The translations under genes and the position numbers were made by a program. Of a stretch of DNA of 64,000 nucleotides, positions 1-8,832 are shown one piece after another. The stretch comes from Hansschlegelia quercus (lineage in GTDB: Bacteria; Pseudomonadota; Alphaproteobacteria; Rhizobiales; Methylopilaceae). Position 1 is the stretch's first letter. The number at the start of each line of letters is the position of its first letter. The notes beneath the pieces were generated by a model that was given only the letters and a program-made list of their open reading frames with translations, had not been told where the DNA came from and ran no database searches. The DNA lies in NCBI RefSeq assembly GCF_004310425.1, contig NZ_SIUB01000001.1, forward strand, positions 186,001 to 250,000, in the 5' to 3' direction.

Positions 1-569
1 TCTATTTGTGTCATGCCCATTAAGGGTTTGAAAGAGCGCCGCGCCATCCGCGCAGCCATATTCACCACTCATGAACGATCGTCTAGACGCCGAAGGCGAT
101 CGGCAACCATGCCAGCGGCAGGTCCAAGACAACCGTCCTGGATGCGCATCGCTCCAGAGTGATCTCACGGTGATGCAGCCCGGCCGCGTTCCTCCGGGCG
201 GCGGCTGACGATCTATCCCGGAGGCAATCCCCAGCTTAGTTAGATGAAACGTCTATTCTGCTAGGCGTGCCGCCCCACTAGAGAATGGCGCTGCCGGCTG
301 GGCGCTTTTTCGATGCCACGAAAGCGAAAATAGCTCGCACCCGGCGAGGGCATGTTTCGCGATCGTTTGCGGACGGCACCTTACAGCGATCCGGCGTCGG
401 CCTGCCGCGGGCACTATCAATTCCCAAGAGCACCAAGCCAAAGACGGCGCTCCAATTGAAGCGCAATCGCCCGTTTTGTGGGCCAATTGCATAAATTGCG
501 AACGGCTTCCGCACACCGCGACGGCGCCAAGAACGGCCTTCGCAAGAAATTACGATGCCTGAGGAGAAA
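1..569. other. Non-coding leader region of the amide cluster
   Basis: No convincing gene is seen. The short reading frames between about 250 and 600 overlap on opposite strands and resemble no known family. The stretch holds a perfect 10-bp palindrome CGTCTAGACG at 80-89 and an imperfect one, TAGATGAAACGTCTA, at 241-255. Both resemble motifs in the promoter at 570-610 and before dmfA1. It is probably a long regulatory region, or the tail of an unrelated intergenic segment. Confidence 0.5.
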
Positions 570-610
570 CGTCTTGACGGCGTTTTGCACCGCAACCTAA
601 CATCTAGATG
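570..610 (+). promoter_or_regulatory. Predicted sigma-70 promoter with overlapping palindromic operator
   Basis: TTGACG at 574-579 and TAACAT at 598-603 are separated by 18 bp and fit a sigma-70 promoter. CGTCTTGACG (570-579) overlaps the -35. The perfect palindrome CATCTAGATG (601-610) overlaps the end of the -10 and the probable start of transcription. That placement suits repression. The same motif family recurs at 80-89, 5603-5623 and 11142-11149. The regulator is unknown. Confidence 0.45.
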
Positions 611-688
611 TTCAATCTAGCACAAGACGCCGCTGTCCGGACCGGATGGCCTTCGCTTCGCTGCGCCCCACCAACGAGAGGCCGAACC

Positions 689-1996
689 ATGCAGTTCACC
701 CGCCGCAACCTGCTCAGGACGACCGCCGCGGCCACTGCCGCGCTCGCCACCCCTCACCTTTGGCTTCCGGGCTCCAGCGAAGCCTGGGGCGCGACGATGA
801 AGAAGGGTGAGCCGATCAAGGTCGGCCTGCTATTCTCCCTCACCGGCGCCCTCGCAGTGCCCGAGGAGGATTCGACCCTCGTCCTGCAATACGCTTTCGA
901 CGAGATCAACAAGGCGGGCGGCATCAACGGCGTGCCGGTGCAGCCGGTGATCGTCGACGCGAAATCCGACTTCGCGGTCTATTCCGAAAAGACCAAGGAG
1001 CTCATCCTGCGCGAGAAGGTCACCGCGCTGTTCGGCTGCTACACCTCCGCGAGCCGCAAGGCGATCCTGCCGACCGTGATGCAGCGCGACCATCTGCTTT
1101 ACTACCCGACCTGCTACGAAGGCGCGGAGTGCACGCAGAACACGATCTGCACCGGCCCGCTCGCCAACCAGCACTCGCAGGACCTGATCCCCTTCATGGT
1201 CGAGAAGTTCGGCAAGAAGGTTTTCTTCGTCGGCTCGAACTACGTCTGGCCGAAAGAGTCGAACAAGAACGCCAAGGTCTGGCTCGAGAAGGCCGGCGGC
1301 GAGCTGGTCGGCGAGGAGTACATCCCGCTCGGCAGCTCCGAGTTCGGGCCTGTGCTCGGCAAGATTCGCGACGCCAAGCCGTCCTTCATCTTCTCAACCG
1401 TGGTCGGCGCTTCCGACATCGCCTTCCACAAGCAGTTCAAGCAGGAGGGCTTCAAGGTCGACTCGATGCCGATCGCCTCGCTCACCACGGGCGAGATCGA
1501 GACCCGCGCTATGGGCGCCGATTTCGGCGCCGGCCACTTCCTTTCGGCGCCGTACTTCCAGTCGCTCGACAATCCGACGAACCAGAAGTTCGTCGAGGGC
1601 TTCCTGAAAAGCAAGTACGGCAAGAACGGCACGACCCATTACAACATGGAGGAGACCTACCTCTCCGCCTACGTGTTCAAGGCGGGCCTGGAGAAGGCCG
1701 CGGCCGCGATGGGCATCGAGAACGTCACGCCGCGGGCGATCCGCGACCATTCCGGCGGCATTCGCATCGAGGACGCCGTCTCGCCGGAAGGCCTGATCTG
1801 GATCGACGAAAACAACTTCAACACCTGGCTGAAGCCGAAGATCGGCCAGTGCCAGGGCGACGGCACGTTCAAGATCGTGAAGGCCGCCGAGAAGCACGTC
1901 GCTCCGGACCCCTACTCGATCTACCCGGACGCCGGCGTCTGCACGAAGGACGGCCTGAAGGCCGCCGACGGCAAGCTGCGCAAGAGCGTCATCTGA
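689..1996 (+). CDS. Amide/urea ABC transporter substrate-binding protein (UrtA/FmdD-like)
   Basis: Periplasmic type-I solute-binding protein of the branched-chain amino acid/urea/amide (HAAT) class, 435 aa. It begins with a twin-arginine signal (TRRNLLRTT, then an Ala-rich segment ending near SSEAWG), so it is probably exported folded. The start at 689 gives this intact signal and follows a GAGAG ribosome site; an in-frame start at 608 would bury it. The family block GCYTSASRKA lies in the first lobe, followed by YYPTCYEG and a VGSNYVWP segment, as in UrtA and the Methylophilus amide-binding protein FmdD. First gene of a five-gene transporter immediately upstream of DMF hydrolase, so DMF or its amide products are likely ligands. 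That substrate is inferred from position. Confidence 0.85.
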   Translation: MQFTRRNLLRTTAAATAALATPHLWLPGSSEAWGATMKKGEPIKVGLLFSLTGALAVPEEDSTLVLQYAFDEINKAGGINGVPVQPVIVDAKSDFAVYSEKTKELILREKVTALFGCYTSASRKAILPTVMQRDHLLYYPTCYEGAECTQNTICTGPLANQHSQDLIPFMVEKFGKKVFFVGSNYVWPKESNKNAKVWLEKAGGELVGEEYIPLGSSEFGPVLGKIRDAKPSFIFSTVVGASDIAFHKQFKQEGFKVDSMPIASLTTGEIETRAMGADFGAGHFLSAPYFQSLDNPTNQKFVEGFLKSKYGKNGTTHYNMEETYLSAYVFKAGLEKAAAAMGIENVTPRAIRDHSGGIRIEDAVSPEGLIWIDENNFNTWLKPKIGQCQGDGTFKIVKAAEKHVAPDPYSIYPDAGVCTKDGLKAADGKLRKSVI

Positions 1997-2014
1997 CGCT
2001 ACGCCACATGGTCG

Positions 2015-2051
2015 GCCTCGCGGCGCTCATGCGTCGCGAGGCGCCTTTATT
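2015..2051 (+). terminator. Hairpin between binding-protein and permease genes
   Basis: GCCTCGCGGCGC (2015-2026) pairs with GCGTCGCGAGGC (2031-2042), 11 of 12 positions with a 4-nt loop, followed by GCCTTTATT. Its place between the binding protein and the first permease gene suggests partial termination or RNA stabilisation that keeps the binding protein more abundant than the membrane parts. A comparable hairpin sits at the same place in the second transporter operon. Confidence 0.6.
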
Positions 2052-2122
2052 GCACTGCGAAACAAGCGCCACCGCTGGGAGGCGCTTGTCCGCGCCCGGC
2101 GCAGCGCGAGGGAAGACTCGAA

Positions 2123-2998
2123 ATGGATGTCAGCTCGTTCCTGAACGCGCTCATTTTAGGCGTCAGCATCGCCAGCATCTGGCTGATCGCGGCGCTTGGA
2201 TTGACGATCATCTACGGCGCCGCCGGCGTGATCAACATGGCGCATGGCGAGCTGATCATGCTCGGCGCCTACAGCTCCTACATGCTGCAGTTCTATCTCG
2301 GCGTGCCGTATCTGCTCTGCATCCCGGCGTCCTTCGTCATCGTGGCGCTGGTCGGGCTGGCGCTTGAGCGCGGGCTCATCCGCTACCTCTACCATCGACC
2401 ACTCGATACGCTGCTCGCGACCTACGGCGTCTCGCTGGTGCTGATGCAAGGCGTCCGCCTGATCTTCGGCAGCGACCCGAAATATCTCGCCGTTCCGGAG
2501 ATCTTCTCCAGCAACGTCTCGCTCGGTTTCGCGTCCATCTCGACGTTCCGGCTCGTCATCCTGGCCGTGACGGCGCTGCTCGTGTTCGCGCTCTGGCTGC
2601 TGTTCTACAAAACCAGGTTCGGCGTCCAGGTTCGCGCGGTGATGCAGAACAAGGAGATGGCCGCGTCCTTCGGCATCAACGCCGGCCGCGTCTACATGCT
2701 GACCTTCGCGCTCGGGGCCGGTCTCGCTGGCGTCGCCGGCTCGTTGTTCGGGGTTCTCGCCATCGTGCTGCCGACGATGGGCGCGAGCTATGTCGTGCAG
2801 GCCTTCCTCATGGTTGTGGTGGGCGGCGGCTCGCTCGCCGGCAGCGTGGCCGCGAGCGGCGTGACCGGCGAGCTTCAGTCAGTCTTCGCCTCCTTCACCA
2901 ACGACACCTTCGCCCGCTTCATCATCTTCGTCCTGATCGTGGTGTTCCTGAGGTTCCGGCCGCAGGGCCTGTTCGCCCAGGCGGGCGCGCGGCGATGA
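2123..2998 (+). CDS. Amide/urea ABC transporter permease (UrtB/LivH-like)
   Basis: Inner-membrane permease of the LivH/UrtB family, 291 aa, strongly hydrophobic throughout. It shows the family pattern GLTIIYGAAGVINMAHGE near residues 27-45, the segment usually contacting the ATPase or lining the channel. It lacks the N-terminal periplasmic extension of canonical UrtB and of the third transporter in this window. It lies 126 bp after the binding-protein gene, beyond the hairpin, and is followed by the partner permease. It should form a heterodimer with the product of 3044-4147. Confidence 0.88.
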   Translation: MDVSSFLNALILGVSIASIWLIAALGLTIIYGAAGVINMAHGELIMLGAYSSYMLQFYLGVPYLLCIPASFVIVALVGLALERGLIRYLYHRPLDTLLATYGVSLVLMQGVRLIFGSDPKYLAVPEIFSSNVSLGFASISTFRLVILAVTALLVFALWLLFYKTRFGVQVRAVMQNKEMAASFGINAGRVYMLTFALGAGLAGVAGSLFGVLAIVLPTMGASYVVQAFLMVVVGGGSLAGSVAASGVTGELQSVFASFTNDTFARFIIFVLIVVFLRFRPQGLFAQAGARR

Positions 2999-3043
2999 AC
3001 GCCCGCTTCGCCAGGATCGACATGTACAGAGCGCGTTGAGACG

Positions 3044-4147
3044 ATGGGAAACCTCTACCACAACAAGACCGCGCAATGGATCGCCTACGGTGTGTTCTTC
3101 GCCGTCCTTGCGATCATCCCGCTCACCGTCGACGACAGCTTCCTGCTGAACCAGTTCGCCACCTATGGCGTCTACGGCATGCTGGCGTTGTCGATCAGCC
3201 TCTGCTGGGGCTTCGGCGGCATCCTGAACCTCGGCCAGGGCATCGCGTTCGGTCTCGGCGCTTACGGCATGGCCATGACCATGCAGATGCAGAGCCAGAC
3301 GGAATCGAACCCGATCCCGCCTTTCATGCTGAACAACAGCCTCGATCACCTGCCGATGCTTTGGCAGCCGTTCCAGAGCACGGGCACGGGCATGGTCCTC
3401 GCGATCGCGGCGCCGACGCTATTCTGCGCGGTGTTCGGCGGCATCATGTTCCGCGCGCGCGTGTCGGGGCCGTTCTTCGCGATCATGACGCTCGCGATGC
3501 TGTCGGCGTTCTACACCATCATCCTCGACCGCCAGGCCTATACGGGCGGCGTGAACGGCCTGACGCCGCCCTCCGCCTTCCAGTTCGCGGGAGTCGAGAT
3601 CGATCCTTACAGCCCGACCGCTTATTGGGTGGTGTTCTGCTTCCTCATGGGCGCGACCGTCGTGGCGAAGCTCATCACCCAGAGCTCCTTCGGCCTCGTC
3701 ACCCAGGCGATCCGCAACGACGCCGAGCGCGTGCGCTTCCTCGGCTACAGCGTCGCGGGCTATGAGACGGTGATCTACACGATCTCGGGCCTGATCGCGG
3801 CGATCGCGGGCTGCTGCTGGGTCATGCTGGTCCAGTATGTCTCGCCCGCGCAGCTCGACGTCAGCTTCAGCCTCTCGATGGTGATCTGGGCGGCGATCGG
3901 CGGAAGGCTGTCGCTGCTGGGCTCGATCTTCGGCGCGTTCCTCATCCAGGGCGCCCAGAGCTATCTCGGCGACACCTTCCTCGCGACATGGCTGCTGATC
4001 CTCGGCGGCTTCTTTATCCTGGTGGTGCGCTTCCTGCCGAACGGCCTCGCGAGCCTGCTCGAATCCGGGCTCGGGCTGCTGGCGACGAAACGCCCCTCCC
4101 CGGCCGCCCAATCGAACGGCGACGCCAAACCCATGCCAGCGGAGTAG
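3044..4147 (+). CDS. Amide/urea ABC transporter permease (UrtC/LivM-like)
   Basis: Second integral-membrane subunit, 367 aa, of the LivM/UrtC type. The characteristic ICWGFGGILNLGQG-like segment appears as LCWGFGGILNLGQGIAFG near residues 55-72. A loop with QAYTGGVNGLT follows in the middle, and a hydrophilic Ala/Pro tail closes the protein. The ATG at 3044 lies 45 bp after the preceding permease, and the next gene starts 7 bp downstream, so translation is probably coupled. Confidence 0.88.
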   Translation: MGNLYHNKTAQWIAYGVFFAVLAIIPLTVDDSFLLNQFATYGVYGMLALSISLCWGFGGILNLGQGIAFGLGAYGMAMTMQMQSQTESNPIPPFMLNNSLDHLPMLWQPFQSTGTGMVLAIAAPTLFCAVFGGIMFRARVSGPFFAIMTLAMLSAFYTIILDRQAYTGGVNGLTPPSAFQFAGVEIDPYSPTAYWVVFCFLMGATVVAKLITQSSFGLVTQAIRNDAERVRFLGYSVAGYETVIYTISGLIAAIAGCCWVMLVQYVSPAQLDVSFSLSMVIWAAIGGRLSLLGSIFGAFLIQGAQSYLGDTFLATWLLILGGFFILVVRFLPNGLASLLESGLGLLATKRPSPAAQSNGDAKPMPAE

Positions 4148-4154
4148 GACGGCG

Positions 4155-4901
4155 ATGCCTGGCCTTCTCGAGATCCACAATCTGTCGAAGAGCTTCGACG
4201 CCACCAAGGTCATCGACAACTTCAGCCTCGAAGTCGTCGAAGGGACGCTTTGCTGCCTCGTCGGCCCCAACGGCGCCGGCAAGACCACGACGCTCGATCT
4301 CATCACCGGCCGCATCAAGCCGACCGGCGGGAAGATCCTGTTCGCCAACGAAGACATCACGGCCAAGCACGAACACGTCATCGCGCGCGCCGGCATCGGG
4401 CGGAAGTTCCAGGTGCCCGCCGTGCTGCGCGACCTGACGGTGCGGCAGAACCTCGAGGTCTCCTATAGCCGGCAGACCAACCCGTTCTGGAACCTGTTCA
4501 AGTTCCGCCCGGCCGGCCTCAAGACCAAACTGGACGAGATCGCGACGCTCGCCGGCCTGACCGGGCGCCTGAACGAGCGCGCCGGCATCCTCAGCCACGG
4601 CGAGACTCAGTGGCTCGAGATCGGCATGGTGCTGATGCAGGAGCCGCGGCTTCTGCTGATGGACGAGCCGATCGCGGGGATGACAGAGGTCGAGATCGAG
4701 AAGACCGCCCGGATCTTCAAGGATCTGCGCAAGACCGCGACGCTGATCGTGGTCGAGCACGACATGGGCTTCGTGCGCGAGATCGCCGACGTCGTCACCG
4801 TCATGCACATGGGCTCGCTGCTGGCGCAGGGCACGATCCGGCAGGTCGAGGCCGACCCGCGCGTCCGCGACGTCTATCTCGGCGAGCAGGAGGCGGCATG
4901 A
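4155..4901 (+). CDS. Amide/urea ABC transporter ATP-binding protein (UrtD-like)
   Basis: Cytoplasmic ATPase of the LivG/UrtD type, 248 aa. Walker A is GPNGAGKTT near residue 37. The signature region is LSHGETQWLEIGM, where the usual LSGGQ is LSHGE as in UrtD proteins. Walker B and the following acidic residue are LLLMDEP, and the H-loop is VEHDM. It powers transport with the UrtE-like subunit encoded next; the two genes overlap by 4 bp (ATGA). Confidence 0.9.
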   Translation: MPGLLEIHNLSKSFDATKVIDNFSLEVVEGTLCCLVGPNGAGKTTTLDLITGRIKPTGGKILFANEDITAKHEHVIARAGIGRKFQVPAVLRDLTVRQNLEVSYSRQTNPFWNLFKFRPAGLKTKLDEIATLAGLTGRLNERAGILSHGETQWLEIGMVLMQEPRLLLMDEPIAGMTEVEIEKTARIFKDLRKTATLIVVEHDMGFVREIADVVTVMHMGSLLAQGTIRQVEADPRVRDVYLGEQEAA

Positions 4902-5602
4902 CCACGCTGCTCGACTTCGAAAACGTCACGTCCTTCTACGGTGCGACCCGCATCCTGAAGGACTTCTCCTTCGACATGCAGAAGGGCCAGTGCCTGTGCG
5001 TGCTCGGGCGCAACGGCGTCGGCAAGACCACGCTGATGCGTACCATCATGGGCCTGACCGACAGGTCGACCGGGACGATCCGCATCAACGGGACCGACCT
5101 GACCGGCAAGGCGCCGCATGTCCGCGCCAAATATGGGCTCGGCTATGTGCCGCAGGGCCGCGGCATTCTCTCGGATTTCACGGTCCGCGAGAACATCCTG
5201 CTCGGCACCTTCGCGCGTTCCGACAACGCGCAGGAGATTCCGGAGATCTGCCTGAGGATCTTCCCCTACCTCAAGGAGAACCTGGACCGCCGCGCCGGCC
5301 TGCTCTCCGGCGGTCAGAAGCAGCAGCTCGCGATCGCCAGGGCGCTCGCGGTCGGACCGGAGATCCTGCTGCTCGACGAGCCGACGGAGGGCATTCAGCC
5401 CAACATCGTCAACGAGATCGGCGAGATCCTGAAGATGCTCAACAAGGAGCTTGGCATCAGCCTGATCCTGACCGAGCAGCACATCAAAGTCGCGCGCAAG
5501 CTGGGCGACGCCTTCATCATGGTCGACAACGGGCGCGTGGTCGCCCGCGGTCCGATCGCCGACATGACCGACGCCCTGGTCGAGAAACATATGACGATCT
5601 AG
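4898..5602 (+). CDS. Amide/urea ABC transporter ATP-binding protein (UrtE-like)
   Basis: Second ATPase subunit, 234 aa, LivF/UrtE type. Walker A is GRNGVGKTT, the signature is LSGGQKQQLAIARAL and Walker B is ILLLDEPTEGIQP; the TEGIQP run is typical of UrtE. The start at 4898 is fixed by the ATGA overlap with the preceding gene. It is the last transporter gene. The dmfA promoter region begins immediately after its stop codon. Confidence 0.9.
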   Translation: MTTLLDFENVTSFYGATRILKDFSFDMQKGQCLCVLGRNGVGKTTLMRTIMGLTDRSTGTIRINGTDLTGKAPHVRAKYGLGYVPQGRGILSDFTVRENILLGTFARSDNAQEIPEICLRIFPYLKENLDRRAGLLSGGQKQQLAIARALAVGPEILLLDEPTEGIQPNIVNEIGEILKMLNKELGISLILTEQHIKVARKLGDAFIMVDNGRVVARGPIADMTDALVEKHMTI

Positions 5603-5670
5603 CGTCTAGAGTTCTCGTCTAGAAAAAATGTTTCGCGCCATTGACGTTTCGATCAAGTCTGAGCTAGATT
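5603..5670 (+). promoter_or_regulatory. Predicted dmfA promoter with tandem CGTCTAGA motifs
   Basis: Two CGTCTAGA motifs start at 5603 and 5616, 13 bp apart. They are followed by TTGACG (5641-5646) and TAGATT (5665-5670) with an 18-bp spacer. The -35 and spacer length copy the promoter at 574-603. The transcript would have a leader of about 110 nt before dmfA1. The upstream motif position is compatible with an activator, or with a repressor acting by looping. Confidence 0.45.
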
Positions 5671-5787
5671 TGAACTTGCAAAAATAAAGAAAAGGCCCTG
5701 CCTTTTCTGTCTCATGACGTCCGCATGCTTGCGGTCTATGGACACTTACGCCTCCCGATAGGCGGCGTTGCTTCAGAGAGGCCTGAG

Positions 5788-6228
5788 ATGATCCCAATTC
5801 CGAAGAAGGGCACGCCGGAGCGCGAGGCCATGATCAAGGAGCATCGGGAGTGCGTCGACTCCATGAAGGGAGTGGCGGGCTTCTCCGTGCTGAAGTGCGA
5901 GACGCCTGGCGACACGACGGTCGTCACCGGCGGCGTGCACGAGCACCCGGACCTCAAGCGCGTCCTGCTGCGCATGCGCGGAGAATCGCCGAAGGGCAAG
6001 CTGATCGTGATCTGCACAAAGGTCGACGCCGAGTGGCGCATCGGCCGGCTGTCAGGCATTCGTGGCGTGCCGCCGGAGTTCGTCGGCGACAAGATCTACA
6101 CGGACGAGCAGGAAATCCAGCACGACATCTTTCTGATGCGGCTGGACGAGCTGCCGGAGACCGCCGGCATGCCGGAACATTTCGACGAAGGCTGGAAGCG
6201 CAAGGACGACAACTGGCCGGTCACCTGA
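5788..6228 (+). CDS. dmfA1: N,N-dimethylformamidase small (alpha) subunit
   Basis: Probable small subunit of N,N-dimethylformamidase, 146 aa. The start at 5788 follows an AGAGAGG ribosome site; a start at 5725 would add an unrelated leader. The C-terminal half, around EWRIGRLSGIRGVPPEF and DEQEIQHDIFLMRLDEL, resembles the corresponding part of the Paracoccus-type subunit (about 130 aa), while the N-terminal half differs. The small subunit is needed for the active enzyme but carries no metal site. The large-subunit gene follows 134 bp downstream, the strongest support for the call. The alignment is from memory and the overall similarity looks low. Confidence 0.72.
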   Translation: MIPIPKKGTPEREAMIKEHRECVDSMKGVAGFSVLKCETPGDTTVVTGGVHEHPDLKRVLLRMRGESPKGKLIVICTKVDAEWRIGRLSGIRGVPPEFVGDKIYTDEQEIQHDIFLMRLDELPETAGMPEHFDEGWKRKDDNWPVT

Positions 6229-6362
6229 CCGGCCCGACGCCGGCCTCCTGACCTCAAGCCCCGTCAGGATCTTCCATCCCCAAACGCCATCTCCGCTGAC
6301 GCCTCGGCTTCCGCGAACGAGAGCGGCTTGCCAGACGCGCGACTTTCATTCTGGAGACGACC

Positions 6363-8762
6363 ATGTGCGCCATGCGGTTGACTGGATACGCCGACAAGTT
6401 CGGCGTCCACCCCGGCGACAAGATCAAGTTCTACGTCAATTGCGACGGTCCGGCCGAGTATAAGGCCGAACTCGTCCATATGATCCATGGCGACACCAAT
6501 CCCCGTGGCCCGGGCTTCATCGAGAAGCCGCTTTCGGCCGACGTCAACGGGTCGTACCAGGGCCGCAAGCAGATCATACACGGCGGATCGTACGGTTTCG
6601 TCGAAGACAAGCCGCAGCTCAACGTCGAAAGCTTCACGCTGCAGTGCTGGATCTGGCCGACGACGCCGAAGACCCACCCGCGTTACTGGAAGCATGGCGC
6701 GCAAGGCCTCGTGACCAAGTGGTCCGACGGCAAGGGCTACGGCCTCTTCATCAACGAAGAGGGCCAGGTCGAGCTGCGCATCAACGACCAGAAAGTCACC
6801 ACCGGCGCGCCTATCCGCGACCACGCCTGGCACTTCGTCGCCGCGAGCTACGACGCCGAAACCGGCGAGGCCACGCTCTACCACGAGCCGCAGATCGTCT
6901 ACGCGCTCGACCCGGTGATCGAGCCGGTCACGGCCGCCATCGCGGCGAAACCGATCGCCATCCCCGCCCCGCTCGCGATCGCCGCCTATGTCGACAAGGT
7001 CGACGACAGCGCGCTGGCGAAGTCTTCGCTGCCCGCGGGGGTCTGGTTCACCGGCAAGTACAACGGCAAGATCGACAGCCCGCGCCTCTGCAAAAAGGCG
7101 TTGAGCCGCCTGGAGATCGAGCAGATGAAGGGCGGCGCACAGCCCGGCCTCACCGAGCGGCGCAACTCAGGTCCGACCGGCGCACTCTCGGAGGTCATCG
7201 TTGCGGCCTGGGACTTCTGGGACGGCATCGACACCATCGTCGCCAAGGACAACGGTCCTTACCGCTTCGACGCCACCCTGGTGAACTGCCCGACCCGCGC
7301 GCTCACCGGCTACAACTGGGCCGGCCAGAACTTCGACTGGAAGTACGCGAAGAAGGAATACGGCGCGATCCACTTCCACGACGACGATGTCGACGACGCC
7401 CGCTGGGAGTTCGACATGGAATGGACCGTGCCGGAGGGCTTCAGGAGCACGTCCTACGCGATCAAGCTGACCACGAGCGAAGGCGACGAGGACTACATCC
7501 CGTTCTGGGTCGTCCCGAAGATCGGCCAGGAGCAGTCGAAGATCGCCGTCATGATCCCGACGATCAGCTACATGGCCTACGCCAACGAACACGTGGCCTG
7601 TAACGCCGGCGGCGCGGAGCTGTTCGTCTACCGCGTGCCGATCATGCAGCACCAGAACATGTTCCTGGCGGAGCATCGCGAATACGGCGGCTCGATCTAC
7701 GACACGCACACCGACGGCTCGGGCATCTGCATGTCGTCGCGGCTGCGCCCGATCCTGTCGATCCGGCCGAAATACGACCACTTCCTCGCACAGGCGCCGT
7801 GGCAGTACCCGGCCGATCTCCACCTGATCTACTGGTTGGAGACGATGGGCTACCAGTACGACATCATCACGGACGAAGACGTGACGTATGACGGCGTGGC
7901 CCGGCTCGAAGGCTACAACGTCGTCATCACCGGCTCGCATCCCGAGCACAATTCCGGAACCCAGCTCGACGCGCTGCACAACTACACCCAGCGCGGCGGT
8001 CGCCTGATGTATATGGGCGCCGACGGTTGGTACTGGGTGCACTCCTACCACCCGGCCTATGACGACAAGGGCCGCGGCGTCATCACGGAGATGCGGCGCT
8101 GTGAGTCCGGCATCCGCACCTGGCGCGCCGATCCCGGCGAATACTATCACCAGGGCACCGGCGAACTCGGCGGCATGTGGCGCTTCCGCGGCCGCCAGCT
8201 CTATTCGGTCGCCGGCGTCGGCATGACGAACGAAGGGTTCGACATCTCGACCTACTTCAGCCGCACGCCGGACAGCCTTGATCCGCGTGTCGCGTGGGCC
8301 TTCGAAGGCATCGAGTACGACGAGAAGCTCGGCAATTTCGGTCTCGTCGGCGGCGGCGCCGCGGGTCTCGAGCTCGACATCGTCGACACGATGCTGGGCT
8401 CGCCCCCTCACACTCTGGCGGTCGCGACGTCCGCCGGCCGGCACACCGAGGCCTATCTCCTCGTCATGGAGGATTTCGGCTTCAACCAGCAGGGCCTCGA
8501 CGGCACGACGCATCCCCGAGTTCGCGGCGACATCGCCTTCCACGAGACTCCGAACGGCGGCGGCGCCTTCTCGTTCTCCTCGATCGCCTTCTGCGGCTCG
8601 CTGCCGTGGAACGAGGGCAAGAACAACATATCAACGCTGGTCGGCAACGTGCTGAACCGCTTCATGGCGGACGGCCCCCTGCCGCCGCCGCCGGCCGACG
8701 CGATCAAGCATCGCGGCCGAGCGGACTATGAGTCCCCCGCTTTGGCGTCGAAACCCTCCTGA
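6363..8762 (+). CDS. dmfA2: N,N-dimethylformamidase large (beta) subunit
   Basis: Catalytic subunit of DMFase, hydrolysing N,N-dimethylformamide to dimethylamine and formate; 799 aa against about 760 for the Paracoccus enzyme. Residues 1-250 hold a beta-rich lectin-like region (AELVHMIHGDTNPRGPG, then SFTLQCWIWPTTP). The catalytic part follows. Tyr446 (GGSIYD), His526 and Glu528 (TGSHPEH), and Tyr403/Tyr406 (SYMAYANE) fall where the mononuclear-iron site of two tyrosines, one glutamate and a nearby histidine is described in the Paracoccus enzyme. The GLVGGGAAGLELD stretch near the C-terminus is also conserved. The start at 6363 follows GGAG. A strong terminator lies just downstream. Confidence 0.9.
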   Translation: MCAMRLTGYADKFGVHPGDKIKFYVNCDGPAEYKAELVHMIHGDTNPRGPGFIEKPLSADVNGSYQGRKQIIHGGSYGFVEDKPQLNVESFTLQCWIWPTTPKTHPRYWKHGAQGLVTKWSDGKGYGLFINEEGQVELRINDQKVTTGAPIRDHAWHFVAASYDAETGEATLYHEPQIVYALDPVIEPVTAAIAAKPIAIPAPLAIAAYVDKVDDSALAKSSLPAGVWFTGKYNGKIDSPRLCKKALSRLEIEQMKGGAQPGLTERRNSGPTGALSEVIVAAWDFWDGIDTIVAKDNGPYRFDATLVNCPTRALTGYNWAGQNFDWKYAKKEYGAIHFHDDDVDDARWEFDMEWTVPEGFRSTSYAIKLTTSEGDEDYIPFWVVPKIGQEQSKIAVMIPTISYMAYANEHVACNAGGAELFVYRVPIMQHQNMFLAEHREYGGSIYDTHTDGSGICMSSRLRPILSIRPKYDHFLAQAPWQYPADLHLIYWLETMGYQYDIITDEDVTYDGVARLEGYNVVITGSHPEHNSGTQLDALHNYTQRGGRLMYMGADGWYWVHSYHPAYDDKGRGVITEMRRCESGIRTWRADPGEYYHQGTGELGGMWRFRGRQLYSVAGVGMTNEGFDISTYFSRTPDSLDPRVAWAFEGIEYDEKLGNFGLVGGGAAGLELDIVDTMLGSPPHTLAVATSAGRHTEAYLLVMEDFGFNQQGLDGTTHPRVRGDIAFHETPNGGGAFSFSSIAFCGSLPWNEGKNNISTLVGNVLNRFMADGPLPPPPADAIKHRGRADYESPALASKPS

Positions 8763-8772
8763 GGCGCCAATC

Positions 8773-8818
8773 GCCGGCGTCCGCAGACCCGATTGCGGGC
8801 GCCGGCATTCTTCATTTT
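8773..8818 (+). terminator. Rho-independent terminator after dmfA2
   Basis: GCCGGCGTCCGCA (8773-8785) pairs with TGCGGGCGCCGGC (8794-8806) at 12 of 13 positions plus one G-T, with an 8-nt loop and a T-rich tail ATTCTTCATTTT. It separates the DMFase genes from the Rieske-like gene that begins at 8833. The latter may therefore be expressed mainly by read-through or from its own weak promoter. Confidence 0.75.
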
Positions 8819-8832
8819 CGTAAGGCGGTTCC

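Noticed and set aside
253-595. Three short overlapping open frames in the leader region
   Set aside because: They overlap on both strands, have no family resemblance and coincide with the palindrome-rich control region.
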